A stretch of DNA of 64,000 bases from NCBI RefSeq assembly GCF_004138325.1, contig NZ_SBLB01000003.1:62001-126000 (forward strand), in the 5' to 3' direction. Numbering within the stretch: the first letter of the stretch is position 1; the number at the start of each line of letters is the position of its first letter. Below, piece after piece: positions 26,046 to 35,629 of this stretch. The stretch is from Spirosoma sordidisoli (GTDB lineage Bacteria > Bacteroidota > Bacteroidia > Cytophagales > Spirosomataceae). The notes below the pieces were generated by a model that did not search any database, was not told the origin of the DNA, and saw only the letters and a program-made list of their open reading frames with translations. The position numbers were made by a program, and so were the translations under genes.

Positions 26046-29000
26046 ATGAAACGCCTATACGCCTATTTAGCGCTGTTAATCACGCTTTGCCTTTCGATCC
26101 TCCATCCGGTATTTGCCCAGCAAAAAGTGACAGGTATTGTTTTCTCAGGGACCGACAACTCGCCTTTGCCCGGCGCGTCGGTGGTGATCAAAGGATCAAC
26201 TATCGGAACGACTACGGATGCCAATGGCCGCTTTACACTGACCGCAAGTCCTACGGCAACGCTCACCGTCAGTTACATTGGCTACCAGAATACCGAAGTG
26301 GTCCTGGGAAATCGGACCGAAATCAGCGTAACCCTGGCTGCCGACGATAAATCGCTGAACGAGGTGGTGGTGGTCGGCTACGGTACGCAGAAACGACGGG
26401 ACGTAACCGGCTCCATTGCGTCGGTGTCGGCCCAGGCTATTAAAGAGATGCCCATCACCTCGGCCGAGCAAGGCCTGCAGGGGAGGGTTGCCGGGGTACA
26501 GGTGATCCAGTCGAATTCGGCACCGGGTGGGGCTATCAGTATCCGGGTACGCGGGGGAAATTCAGTCCTTGGCGGTAATGAACCGCTCTACGTCATTGAT
26601 GGCTTTCCGGTATACAATAGCATCGGAACGAACGACGGTCAGTCGCAGCCGACCAACCCGTTGGCAACCATCAATCCTAACGACATCATTTCGATGGAAG
26701 TCCTTAAGGATGCGTCGGCAACCGCCATCTTCGGTGCTCGGGGCGCCAACGGGGTCGTCATCATAACGACTCGTCGTGGCAAAGCCGGTCCCGGTACTGT
26801 CGATTTCGAAGCCTACTATGGGGTACAGACGGTTCGGCGTAAACTACCACTGCTGAACGGCTCCCAGTACATGGATCTGGCCAACGAAAAAGCCCGGAAC
26901 CTCGGGCAAACCACCCTACCGTTTCCTGACAAAAGCAGCTGGCCCGTCAGTACCGACTGGCAGGAGGAGCTATTCCAGGCGGCTCCTATCCAGAATTATG
27001 CCCTGTCGTTCTCGGGTGGGTCAGAAACCAGTCGATACGCCATCTCGGGCAACTGGTTCGATCAGCAGGGGATTGTAATCGGTTCGGGCTTCAGCCGGGG
27101 TTCCGTGCGGGCAAACATGGATAACACCATCAGCCGTAAACTGAGTCTGTCGACCAGCATCACCGCATCGCGAAGCATCAACCAGCAGGCCCGAACCAGC
27201 ATCAACTTCGGTAATGGGGTGGTGTATAACGCGTTGATCAGCGCACCGCTGGCCCCGGTATACAACGCAGACGGCAGCTATTTCCGGGTCAATACCATTC
27301 CGGCAACGGAGCCGTTCGGTACCAATCCGCTGGCATTGGCTCAGGAGTTCAGTAACCAGCTGGTCACGAACCGAATCCTGGCCAATACAAACCTGACCTA
27401 TGCTTTTTCGCCTGAATTGGCGCTGAGTGTACGACTGGGAATCGACTATAGCAATGACCGTACCGACCGCTATTTTTCCCGGAAGCTCCCCGGATCGACC
27501 GGCCAGGCCAGCGTTTTCACGGGGGAGGGATCGACCTACCTCAATGAAAACATTCTGACGTATAAAAAACAGCTTGGAGCGAATCACAGTCTCGACGCCA
27601 CGGGCGGATTTACCTGGCAGGAAAGCGTGTTCTCCTCACTGTCGGCCAGCTCTCAGAACTTTGCCGTCGACCTGTTTGGAACGGATAACCTGTCGGCGGG
27701 CAACAGTCCGGGTTTGCCCGGGTCGGGCCGGAGCAAAAACACGCTGTTGTCGTGGCTGGGCCGGGTTAACTATGGCTTCAGGGACCGGTATCTGCTAACC
27801 GTTTCGGCCCGGACCGATGGGTCTTCCCGGTTTGGGTCCGGGAACAAATGGGGCTTCTTCCCGTCGGCCGCGCTGGCCTGGCGGGTGTCGGAAGAACCGT
27901 TTATGAAGGCGGTAAGCTGGATTTCTGATCTGAAGATACGTACGAGTATAGGCGTAACGGGGAATCAGGAAATTGGAAACTATCAGTCGTTAAACCGGCT
28001 CAATACCGTTACCAGCATTCAGGGCGTTACTCAGGCACCGGTGGTAGGCTTTGCCGTCACGACGATGGCGAACCCGGACCTGAAGTGGGAAACCACCACG
28101 CAGTATGACGCCGGGCTCGACGTTAGCTTCCTGAATAGTCGGGTCAATCTAAGCCTCGATTATTACGTCAAGAACACCACCGATCTGCTGGCTCAGGTAC
28201 CGGTCGCGATTTCATCCGGATTCAGCAGCATTTTGCTTAATTCGGGTTCCATCCGCAACCAGGGATTCGATGTTTCCATAGACGGGACGATCCTCAACCG
28301 CAGCAAACTGCGCTGGAATGCCGGGCTGAATCTGTCGACCAACCAGAACCGGGTACAGTCGGTAGCCGTTCGGGGGGGGCAGTTTTTTGCCCCGCTGATC
28401 ACTTCACCCGTCGATTTGCCGGTCAACATCATCCGCGAGGGTCAGCCAGTGTCGGCCTTTTTTGGCTACGTCCGCGACGGCCTGTGGGGAGAGGACCAGG
28501 GCACTACCAGTCTGATGCCTAACGCCCGGGCGGGCGAGCAACGGTACAAAGACCTCAATGGGGACGGCCGGATCACGGCCGACGACCGGACGATTCTGGG
28601 CAAACCGAACCCTGACCTGATTTATGGCCTCACCTCGCAGCTCACCTACGGCCCCTTTGATCTGAATGTTCTGTTTCAGGGTGTGCAGGGGGCCACGGTC
28701 TTCAATGCCAACAATTTCACGCTCAGTGATGTGTTTGCCCGGGGTAACAACCAGGTAGCCGACATCACCGACCGCTGGACGACCGAAAACCGAAACGTAA
28801 ACGCCAAATATCCCCGCGCATCCAGCGTCAGTCCGCTGGTATCCGACCGTTTTTTCGAGGATGCTTCCTACTTCCGGCTGCGGAACATTCAACTGGGCTA
28901 CAACCTTCCGGTGGGATCGCTGGGCGTAAAGTGGTTCCGGTCAGCACGGGTTTACGTGAGCGGTCAGAACCTGCTGACGGTGACGCGGTATACCGGGTTC

Positions 29001-29108
29001 GACCCGGAGGTAAGCTCAACGGCGGGCTCCGATCTGCGCAAAGGTGTCGATATCGGGGCGTATCCGGCGGCCAAAATGTGGACAGCCGGCCTGCGACTGG
29101 GTTTTTAA
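26046..29108 (+). CDS. SusC/RagA family TonB-linked outer-membrane receptor
   Basis: I chose the ATG at 26046 (1020 residues) because it leads directly into a signal peptide (LITLCLSILHPVFAQ). A carboxypeptidase-like domain (VTGIVFSGTDNSPLPGAS) is followed by the classical SusC motif EVVVVGYGTQKRRDVTGSI near 106-124. The plug (GLQGRVAGVQVIQ, SIRVRGGNS, PLYVIDGFPVYN) leads into the barrel. It shares the canonical GYGTQ form, unlike the first SusC in this window. It is the import channel of a carbohydrate-type locus whose downstream genes encode sugar-acid enzymes. Confidence 0.96.
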   Translation: MKRLYAYLALLITLCLSILHPVFAQQKVTGIVFSGTDNSPLPGASVVIKGSTIGTTTDANGRFTLTASPTATLTVSYIGYQNTEVVLGNRTEISVTLAADDKSLNEVVVVGYGTQKRRDVTGSIASVSAQAIKEMPITSAEQGLQGRVAGVQVIQSNSAPGGAISIRVRGGNSVLGGNEPLYVIDGFPVYNSIGTNDGQSQPTNPLATINPNDIISMEVLKDASATAIFGARGANGVVIITTRRGKAGPGTVDFEAYYGVQTVRRKLPLLNGSQYMDLANEKARNLGQTTLPFPDKSSWPVSTDWQEELFQAAPIQNYALSFSGGSETSRYAISGNWFDQQGIVIGSGFSRGSVRANMDNTISRKLSLSTSITASRSINQQARTSINFGNGVVYNALISAPLAPVYNADGSYFRVNTIPATEPFGTNPLALAQEFSNQLVTNRILANTNLTYAFSPELALSVRLGIDYSNDRTDRYFSRKLPGSTGQASVFTGEGSTYLNENILTYKKQLGANHSLDATGGFTWQESVFSSLSASSQNFAVDLFGTDNLSAGNSPGLPGSGRSKNTLLSWLGRVNYGFRDRYLLTVSARTDGSSRFGSGNKWGFFPSAALAWRVSEEPFMKAVSWISDLKIRTSIGVTGNQEIGNYQSLNRLNTVTSIQGVTQAPVVGFAVTTMANPDLKWETTTQYDAGLDVSFLNSRVNLSLDYYVKNTTDLLAQVPVAISSGFSSILLNSGSIRNQGFDVSIDGTILNRSKLRWNAGLNLSTNQNRVQSVAVRGGQFFAPLITSPVDLPVNIIREGQPVSAFFGYVRDGLWGEDQGTTSLMPNARAGEQRYKDLNGDGRITADDRTILGKPNPDLIYGLTSQLTYGPFDLNVLFQGVQGATVFNANNFTLSDVFARGNNQVADITDRWTTENRNVNAKYPRASSVSPLVSDRFFEDASYFRLRNIQLGYNLPVGSLGVKWFRSARVYVSGQNLLTVTRYTGFDPEVSSTAGSDLRKGVDIGAYPAAKMWTAGLRLGF

Positions 29109-29138
29109 CGCATTCTTAAACCGACAAGTAACCAACTC

Positions 29139-30629
29139 ATGAACACACGTCAAACACTCCTCCGTCGGGGGCTGATCTCGCTGAGCCTGTCGCTCTCGCT
29201 GGCCCTGTTGCCGGGCTGTCAGGATTCGTTGCAGGAAGAGGTGTACAGTTTCGTATCGGCAGACAATTTCTATAAAACGGCCGCCGATGCCGAAGCCGCC
29301 GTTGTTGCGGCCTATCAGCCTTTCACCAGCGACGATTATTTCAGGCGCAACTTTTATAACGTCGGTTTATTGGCCGACGACCAGGTGATGATCGGCCGGA
29401 ATGCCACCTTCCAGGCAGTCGATAACTTCAATGTCACGCCCGATCACCCGTTTCATACGGCACTGTGGCAGCAGATGTACCTGTGCATCAATCGCTCCAA
29501 TACGGGTATACAGCGGATTCCAACGATTCCAATGGACGAAGCACGCCGGGCCTCCCTGGTCGGTGAGTGCCGATACGTGCGGGCCTACAATTACTTCAAC
29601 CTGGTCCGGCTCTTCGGTGGCGTGCCTATGCCCACAACCGAAATTCAGTCGACCGGTCAGACCAACAATCCGAAGGTGCCCAGAGAAAAGGTGTATGAGC
29701 AGATTGTAGCCGATTTGCTGGAAGCCGAGAAAGTGCTGCCGCTGACGCGCCCGGCGGCCGAATGGGGACGAGCAACCCGGGGAGCGGCTCAGACGTTGCT
29801 GGCAGAGGTATTTCTGACTACAGAACGCTGGCAGCAGGCCGCTGATAAGGCGAAAGAAGTGATCGATTCAAAGCAATACCAGCTACTGCCCGATTTCAGG
29901 TCTGTTTTTTCCATCAGCAACGAAGCCAATGCCGAAATCATCCAGTCGATTCAGTTCGACGGGCCAACCATTGGTACCTGGTTCGCTTCCTTCAACCATG
30001 CCGGAGGCTCCGACAACCCCAATTGTTTTCTGGGTAGCGCCAACTGGTCGGTAGAACAGAAGTCCGACATCTGGCTCAACTGGGATAGTAAAGACGGGCG
30101 GAAGGCGGCTTCGACTTATGACAAGTTTATCAACAAGGCGGGCAAACTTGTCAGCGTATTCGATTATCCCCAACCGTTTCCGGGCTTTGGTAAGTACAAC
30201 GCCCCCAACGAGGTATCAAACGGGAACAGTCCGTGCAACCCGATCATTCATCGCTACGCGGATGTACTGTTAATTTTTGCCGAGGCTGCGTCACAGGCCG
30301 CTGCCAGCCCCCCGCCGGCCGCCTACGATGCTGTCAATCAGGTCCGGCGTCGGGGGTACAAAGTGCCGCTGAACGCTCCCTCGGAGTTCGACCTGCCGGC
30401 GGGTTTGAGCAAGGCCGCATTCCGGCAGGCAGTTATCCGCGAGCGGAGCCTGGAATTTGTGATTGAAAACAAGCGGCTATTCGACCTGATGCGCACGGGT
30501 CAGTTTCCGGCCATCATCAAAGCCCAGGGCAAAAACGTACGGGAGGGAGCCACGCTGTTCCCCATTCCCCTTTCCGAACTTAACTCCAATCTGGCCCTTA
30601 CGCAGGCCGACCAGAATCCCGGGTATTGA
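29139..30629 (+). CDS. SusD/RagB family nutrient-binding lipoprotein
   Basis: This 496-residue protein has a lipoprotein signal (SLALLPGC, Cys near residue 27). It shows the SusD core: FYKTAADAEAAVVAAYQPF, ECRYVRAYNYFNLVRLFGGVP and the C-terminal IRERSLEFVIENKRLFDLMRTG. It is anchored on the cell surface and binds the oligosaccharide delivered to SusC. It lies 30 bp after susC and 34 bp before the DUF6259 gene in what looks like a single transcript. Confidence 0.95.
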   Translation: MNTRQTLLRRGLISLSLSLSLALLPGCQDSLQEEVYSFVSADNFYKTAADAEAAVVAAYQPFTSDDYFRRNFYNVGLLADDQVMIGRNATFQAVDNFNVTPDHPFHTALWQQMYLCINRSNTGIQRIPTIPMDEARRASLVGECRYVRAYNYFNLVRLFGGVPMPTTEIQSTGQTNNPKVPREKVYEQIVADLLEAEKVLPLTRPAAEWGRATRGAAQTLLAEVFLTTERWQQAADKAKEVIDSKQYQLLPDFRSVFSISNEANAEIIQSIQFDGPTIGTWFASFNHAGGSDNPNCFLGSANWSVEQKSDIWLNWDSKDGRKAASTYDKFINKAGKLVSVFDYPQPFPGFGKYNAPNEVSNGNSPCNPIIHRYADVLLIFAEAASQAAASPPPAAYDAVNQVRRRGYKVPLNAPSEFDLPAGLSKAAFRQAVIRERSLEFVIENKRLFDLMRTGQFPAIIKAQGKNVREGATLFPIPLSELNSNLALTQADQNPGY

Positions 30630-30663
30630 GCAAACTTGCCGGACTAATGCTGATTCATAATTT

Positions 30664-32847
30664 ATGATACATTTACGTTCCCTTCGCCCACTTTATTTCG
30701 GATTGGCGCTGCTGGCGGCCGGTCTGTGGCCGCTGACGGGTCTGGCCCAGTCGGTCCGGCTCTCCACCACCCATGCCACGCTGTCTGTCGACCGGCAGGG
30801 AAACCTGACCATTGCGCCGAAGGGTAGCACGACCCTGACAACCCGCACGCCCCTGTCGAAACTCTGGAAGCTGACCCTGCAGAACCGGCTGGAAAGCACC
30901 ATCCTTGCCCCGAAACTGGTAGAGGTACTGCCGGAGACAGCCCCTGAAGTAGCGCAGACGGGCAATGAAATCGTCTTGACGTACAGTGGGTTGCAGGGCG
31001 GAGGGCGTGCGTTGCCCGTAAAAGCGGTGTTCCGTGTCGGGGTGAAAGACGATGCCTTTGTCTTTTCCGGCAACCTGAGCGTAGAGGCCGATAAACCCGA
31101 CGCGTCACCGTGGCTCCTGCGGGAGCTCACCTATCCGATCCTGTCCGATATCCAGGCTAAGGATAGTAAACCCAGTGTCTATTGGCCCGAATCGCTCGGC
31201 CGTTGCTATACTGATCCCGCCAGTATGGGCAAACTGTCGTTCGATTACCCCAGTGGACGGGGCAGCATGCAATGGTTTACGATCAACACCCCCCAGCAGG
31301 GATTGTACATCGGGTGCCACGATGCGGACCGAACCAAGAAACAGTTCGAGGTAGCCTACAATACGCCCTCTGCTTCGTTTAGTTCGGCAATCACTTTTCC
31401 GGTGTTTAGCACAACATTCACAGTACCTGAGGTCAATATTGCCCCCTATGGAGGGACGTGGCACACGGGGGCCAAGCGCTACCGGACCTGGTATCTGAGT
31501 CAGTTTACGCTACCGACGCTGCCGACCTGGGTAAAGCAGGATGCGGGCTGGTTTCTGGCCATTCTGAAACAACAGAACGGCTACGTGATGTGGCGATACG
31601 ATGAGATCGACAAGCTATGCGACATTGCCGATAGATTCGGACTCAAAACCCTGGGCCTGTTCGGCTGGGCGCATGGCGGGCACGACCGACTGTTTCCGAA
31701 CTGGATACCGGACGATTTGCTGGGCGGGCAGCCGGCTTTGAAAGCGGGGATCGAGCGGGCGCATAAACGCGGCTTCAAGGTCATCCTGTATGCCAACGCC
31801 ACCATGATGGATGCTACGAGCGAGTACTATAAATACGCCGGCAACCAGACCATGGCCGTTCGCGAAGACCAGATGGCTTATACCAGCAGCATCCGGAAGT
31901 ACAACAGTGCCACGCCCGTCGTCTTTGTCGAAAGCTCGTACAGCTCAGCCTATTGGCGTAAAACCATGATGAACCTGGCTCTTCAGGCCCGGGAGCTGGG
32001 TGCCGATGGTATCCTCTACGATCAGGCGGGGGTGAAGGGAGCCCTGCTGAATTTTTCAAAAATTCAGGATCATAAACTCCCGCAGGAATCGGGCACCAAA
32101 TACCGGGTCATGATGCTCAACGAGATTCGGACGGCCATGAAAAAGCTGGACCCGGAATTTATCATCATGACCGAAGCAACCCACGACGGCGTGCTGGACA
32201 ACATCGATTACCACCATGGCTGGGGCATCGGTACCGCTATCGAACCCATCGGTTTTGGGTCGGCGCAGTATTCATTCCCGGCCCTGTACCGGTACACCTT
32301 CCCCGAACTGGTCGAAACGCAGCGGAACGCCAACCCGATGATTACCCGCGCCGAAGCCAACTTCGCGGTCGTGTATGGCCTCCGCCACGAGATCGAAAGC
32401 CGCTATGAAGAAGATGTAGACTACCTGGTGAAAGGAAAAATGCCCACCGCCGAGAGCTACGCCGAAGTAACCTACTACCCACCCGTTCCGGCCAAAATCA
32501 GGGAAGCCCCGGCTGAGGTAGCTACCCAATACGTACAGGATCTGATCCGGTTCGAAAACGCCCACGCGTCGTTTTTGCGGATGGGCACCTTCGTCGACGA
32601 AGAAGGCTTTCAGGTCAGTGGCCCCGATATCACGGCCAAAGGATTTCGCCAGGGCGACCGGCTGGGCATTGTGGTCTGGAATACTAACCCGTCAGCGGAT
32701 CGGTCCGTGGCCATCAACGTACCTGGCTATCGATTGGTAGAAGCCCACGAACCGAACCGTGGGGCTGGCGGCACGGCGACAGCCTCCCCGGCAAGCACGC
32801 TTAAACCGAATTCGATCCGTCTGCTGATTTACGGAAAAAACAACTGA
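30664..32847 (+). CDS. secreted DUF6259 protein, glycoside-hydrolase-like
   Basis: This 727-residue protein has a signal peptide (to about residue 29, GLAQS). It has an N-terminal beta-sandwich-like part, a central barrel-like part with LGLFGWAHGGHDRLFPNW, ELGADGILYDQAGVKG and IIMTEATHDGVLDNIDY, and a C-terminal beta domain. The central motifs resemble (beta/alpha)8 glycosidase barrels, and the aspartates in DGILYDQ and the glutamate in TEATHDG are the best candidates for catalytic acids. I assign it to DUF6259 from memory of the pattern. It probably releases the sugar that the downstream enzymes oxidise; the linkage is unknown. Confidence 0.75.
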   Translation: MIHLRSLRPLYFGLALLAAGLWPLTGLAQSVRLSTTHATLSVDRQGNLTIAPKGSTTLTTRTPLSKLWKLTLQNRLESTILAPKLVEVLPETAPEVAQTGNEIVLTYSGLQGGGRALPVKAVFRVGVKDDAFVFSGNLSVEADKPDASPWLLRELTYPILSDIQAKDSKPSVYWPESLGRCYTDPASMGKLSFDYPSGRGSMQWFTINTPQQGLYIGCHDADRTKKQFEVAYNTPSASFSSAITFPVFSTTFTVPEVNIAPYGGTWHTGAKRYRTWYLSQFTLPTLPTWVKQDAGWFLAILKQQNGYVMWRYDEIDKLCDIADRFGLKTLGLFGWAHGGHDRLFPNWIPDDLLGGQPALKAGIERAHKRGFKVILYANATMMDATSEYYKYAGNQTMAVREDQMAYTSSIRKYNSATPVVFVESSYSSAYWRKTMMNLALQARELGADGILYDQAGVKGALLNFSKIQDHKLPQESGTKYRVMMLNEIRTAMKKLDPEFIIMTEATHDGVLDNIDYHHGWGIGTAIEPIGFGSAQYSFPALYRYTFPELVETQRNANPMITRAEANFAVVYGLRHEIESRYEEDVDYLVKGKMPTAESYAEVTYYPPVPAKIREAPAEVATQYVQDLIRFENAHASFLRMGTFVDEEGFQVSGPDITAKGFRQGDRLGIVVWNTNPSADRSVAINVPGYRLVEAHEPNRGAGGTATASPASTLKPNSIRLLIYGKNN

Positions 32848-32848
32848 T

Positions 32849-33658
32849 ATGGCGAACGTAGTGAGAAGCCCTCAACCCAAACCCGGTTCGTCGGAACGGA
32901 TGATGCCCTTACCGCTGGAAGGCAAAATTGCCTTAGTTACCGGAGCCGCGCGTGGCATCGGTAAAGGCATTGCCCTGGTGTTGGCCGAGCAGGGAGCCGA
33001 CATTGTGCTGAATGACAAAAAACTCAACCTCGACGGCGAAGTCGTGGCCGAACAAATTCGGGAAATGGGCCGTAATCTGCTGGCCTACGAGGCCGATGTG
33101 AGCCGGGAAGACGAGGTGAAAGCCATGTTTGCCGCTGTTAAACAGCATTTTGGCCGTTTGGACATCCTGATCAACAACGCAGGTACCTCACAAAACAAAA
33201 ACATCTTCGAGATCAGCCTGGAAGACTGGCGTTACGTGCTGGATACCAACCTGACGAGTTGCTTTCTGTGCGCCAAAGAGGCTATGATGATGATGGCGGA
33301 GCAGCAATACGGACGCGTAATCAACATCAGCTCCGTAGTGGCGGAACGAGGATCGATGTACGGCCATATGCACTACACCTCCACCAAGAGTGGGATGCTG
33401 GGCATGACCAAAACCCTGGCTCGTACGGGTGCCCCGCTGGGAATCAACGTCAACGCCGTGGCGCCGGGTATTATCGAGACCGAACTGATGCTGAATACCC
33501 ACGGGGTTGAAGGCACAAAAAAACTCAGTGCTACCGTACCCCTTGGCCTGGGAAAGCCCCGCAGCGTTGGGCTGGCGGTGGCGTTTCTGTGTGGCGAAGG
33601 GGGCGACTACATCACCGGCACGGTGCTCGATGTGAATGGTGGAATGAATATGCGCTAG
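32849..33658 (+). CDS. SDR family sugar dehydrogenase/oxidoreductase
   Basis: This 269-residue protein starts one base after the DUF6259 stop, so the two genes are almost certainly translationally linked. Signatures are TGAARGIGKG (31-40), INNAG (108-112), Ser161/162, and YTSTK with Tyr176 and Lys180. The aspartate-like NDKK after the second strand suggests NAD+ preference. The fold is FabG-like, but the setting with a lactonase, a sugar-acid dehydratase, a kinase and an aldolase suggests it oxidises an aldose at C1 to a lactone. An extra 18-20 residue N-terminus precedes the usual start, and Met18 or Met19 could be an alternative. Confidence 0.82.
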   Translation: MANVVRSPQPKPGSSERMMPLPLEGKIALVTGAARGIGKGIALVLAEQGADIVLNDKKLNLDGEVVAEQIREMGRNLLAYEADVSREDEVKAMFAAVKQHFGRLDILINNAGTSQNKNIFEISLEDWRYVLDTNLTSCFLCAKEAMMMMAEQQYGRVINISSVVAERGSMYGHMHYTSTKSGMLGMTKTLARTGAPLGINVNAVAPGIIETELMLNTHGVEGTKKLSATVPLGLGKPRSVGLAVAFLCGEGGDYITGTVLDVNGGMNMR

Positions 33659-33661
33659 CCA

Positions 33662-34912
33662 ATGAAAAAACAGGATCGATACCGTTGGGAACTGCTGCTC
33701 TGGCTCTGGCTGGCGTTCTTCTTCAATCAGGCCGACCGGCAGATTTTTAATGTTTCGCTGCCGCTCATCAAAACGGATCTGGGCCTGACCGATGCGCAGG
33801 CCGGACTGGTGGGGTCGCTCTTTGCGCTGACGCTGGGTCTAATGATCCCCATGGCGGGTGTGGCGGGCGACTTGCTGAGCCGCAAACGGATCATTGGATT
33901 TTCGTTATTGTTCTGGAGCGCGGCTACCCTGCTAACGGGGCTGAGTAACAGCCTGATTCATCTGATCGTGCTCCGAAGTCTGGCCGTGGGGGGCGGGGAA
34001 GCGTTTTACGCACCGGCGGCCAACGGACTCATCAGCCAGCATCACCACCAGACGCGGGCACTGGCCATGTCTATTCACCAGACCTCGCTCTATGCGGGCG
34101 TGGTGGTAAGCGGGGCGTTGGGCGGCTACATTGCCCAGCAGTACGGCTGGAAGAATGCGTTCTATCTGTTCGGCGGTGCCGGGGTTATCCTGTCGATTAT
34201 TCTGTTCGTTCGTTTGCGCCCAACGCCAACACTGGCCGCAACGATTTCAGGAATGGAGCAAACGGCATTTTTTAAAGAAGCCCTGCTGGCGCTGCTGCGC
34301 AAACCGGCCGCCCGACTGCTGTGCGGTGCTTTTCTGACGCTGGTGGTTGTCAACGTGGGCTACACGGTATGGACCCCCACGTTTCTGCACGAGAAGTTTG
34401 GGCTGTCGGTGGCCGAAGCGGGCTTTACGTCTATGTTTTACCACCACGTTGCCGCCTTTGTGGGGGTGATGGGTGGGGGCTGGCTGTCCGACAGGCTGGC
34501 GATGCGCTCGGTTCGATACCGGCTGATCATCCAAAGCGGGGGCTTACTGCTGGGAGTTCCCTTCATTGTGGGTATGGGGCAGGCCGCCACCCCGTTCTGG
34601 ACGTTTGTTTGTCTGGCCGGGTTTGGTTTTTGCCGGGGCCTGTACGAAGCCAATCTCTACACCACCCTGTTTGAGGTCATTGAGCCGCCCTACCGCTCCA
34701 CGGCCGTAGGGCTGTCGGCCATGTTTGCCTACGTCATAGCGGCTCTGGTTCCGTTTCTGCTTGGTTACCTCAAACCCACGGTCGGTTTGTCGAACGGGCT
34801 CTCTTCGCTGGGGCTGGCCTATCTGCTGGGTGGCCTTTGTGTACTGGCTACGCTCCGGTGGTATTTTCAGAAAGACCAGGTCCGGCAACCCTTAACCCCC
34901 GTCAGCGCATGA
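33662..34912 (+). CDS. major facilitator superfamily transporter
   Basis: This 416-residue protein has about twelve membrane segments. The early motif FFFNQADRQIFNVSLPLIKTDLGL resembles the start of organic-anion and hexuronate-type MFS carriers, and GDLLSRKRIIGFSLLFWS is the loop 2-3 signature. It lies 3 bp after the SDR gene and its stop overlaps the next start (ATGA). In this operon it probably imports the sugar or sugar acid across the inner membrane. The exact substrate is not readable. Confidence 0.88.
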   Translation: MKKQDRYRWELLLWLWLAFFFNQADRQIFNVSLPLIKTDLGLTDAQAGLVGSLFALTLGLMIPMAGVAGDLLSRKRIIGFSLLFWSAATLLTGLSNSLIHLIVLRSLAVGGGEAFYAPAANGLISQHHHQTRALAMSIHQTSLYAGVVVSGALGGYIAQQYGWKNAFYLFGGAGVILSIILFVRLRPTPTLAATISGMEQTAFFKEALLALLRKPAARLLCGAFLTLVVVNVGYTVWTPTFLHEKFGLSVAEAGFTSMFYHHVAAFVGVMGGGWLSDRLAMRSVRYRLIIQSGGLLLGVPFIVGMGQAATPFWTFVCLAGFGFCRGLYEANLYTTLFEVIEPPYRSTAVGLSAMFAYVIAALVPFLLGYLKPTVGLSNGLSSLGLAYLLGGLCVLATLRWYFQKDQVRQPLTPVSA

Positions 34913-35619
34913 ACGTAACCTGGCTGGGTCAAAGCGGGTATCTGATGGAGAGCCGGGGCGAGCGGCTGCTCATCGACCCATTCTACAGTGATATAGTCGA
35001 GCAGAAGCAGGGCCTCAAACGACTCATGGAAGCGCCCGTTCCGATTACCGACCTCCGCCCTGATCTGATTTTCATCACGCACGACCATCTGGATCATTTC
35101 GACCCCATCGCCTTGCCGGTCATCCATCAAACGTACCCAAGGGCGCGGATCATTGGACCCCAGAGCGTCATGAAGAAGGCGCGCGAATTGGATTTTGACG
35201 AATCAGCGCTGGTCCCGTTACCGGTTGGTTCAGCCTACCAGGCGGGCGCGTTCCGGCTGCGGGCATTGCCGGCTTACCACGGCGATCCGTTGGCGGTTGG
35301 TTTGTTTATCCACGGGCAGGACAAAGCCATCTTCTACAGTGGCGACACGCTGCTGACGGATACTTACCTGGACGATATACAGGCTGTTTGCCCCGCATCG
35401 ATCGACATTGCGTTTATCGTCATCAACGGTCGGCTGGGTAATATGAATCTGGCCGAAGCGGTCCGGGTTGCCAGTGCGCTCAGGCCCGCCCTGGCTATTC
35501 CGATGCACTACGGCATGTTCGCCGAAAATACCGCTGACCCGCTGGAATTTGCCCGAAACTGTCATCAGAACGGCATCAAAACGCAACTGATGCCGCCGGG
35601 CGTACCGGTTAACTTTTAA
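34909..35619 (+). CDS. metallo-beta-lactamase-fold hydrolase, UlaG-like, probable sugar lactonase
   Basis: I chose the ATG at 34909 (236 residues, MNVTWLGQSGYLMES), which overlaps the transporter stop codon. The metal-binding motif THDHLDH (57-63) is intact; later histidines occur in PAYHGDPLA and IPMHYGMF. UlaG-type enzymes open L-ascorbate-6-phosphate lactone. Here the neighbours suggest it opens the aldono-lactone made by the SDR enzyme, giving the acid for the dehydratase. No signal peptide, so cytoplasmic. The lactonase role is inferred from context, since many MBL-fold relatives are uncharacterised. Confidence 0.8.
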   Translation: MNVTWLGQSGYLMESRGERLLIDPFYSDIVEQKQGLKRLMEAPVPITDLRPDLIFITHDHLDHFDPIALPVIHQTYPRARIIGPQSVMKKARELDFDESALVPLPVGSAYQAGAFRLRALPAYHGDPLAVGLFIHGQDKAIFYSGDTLLTDTYLDDIQAVCPASIDIAFIVINGRLGNMNLAEAVRVASALRPALAIPMHYGMFAENTADPLEFARNCHQNGIKTQLMPPGVPVNF

Positions 35620-35629
35620 TCACTGAAGG

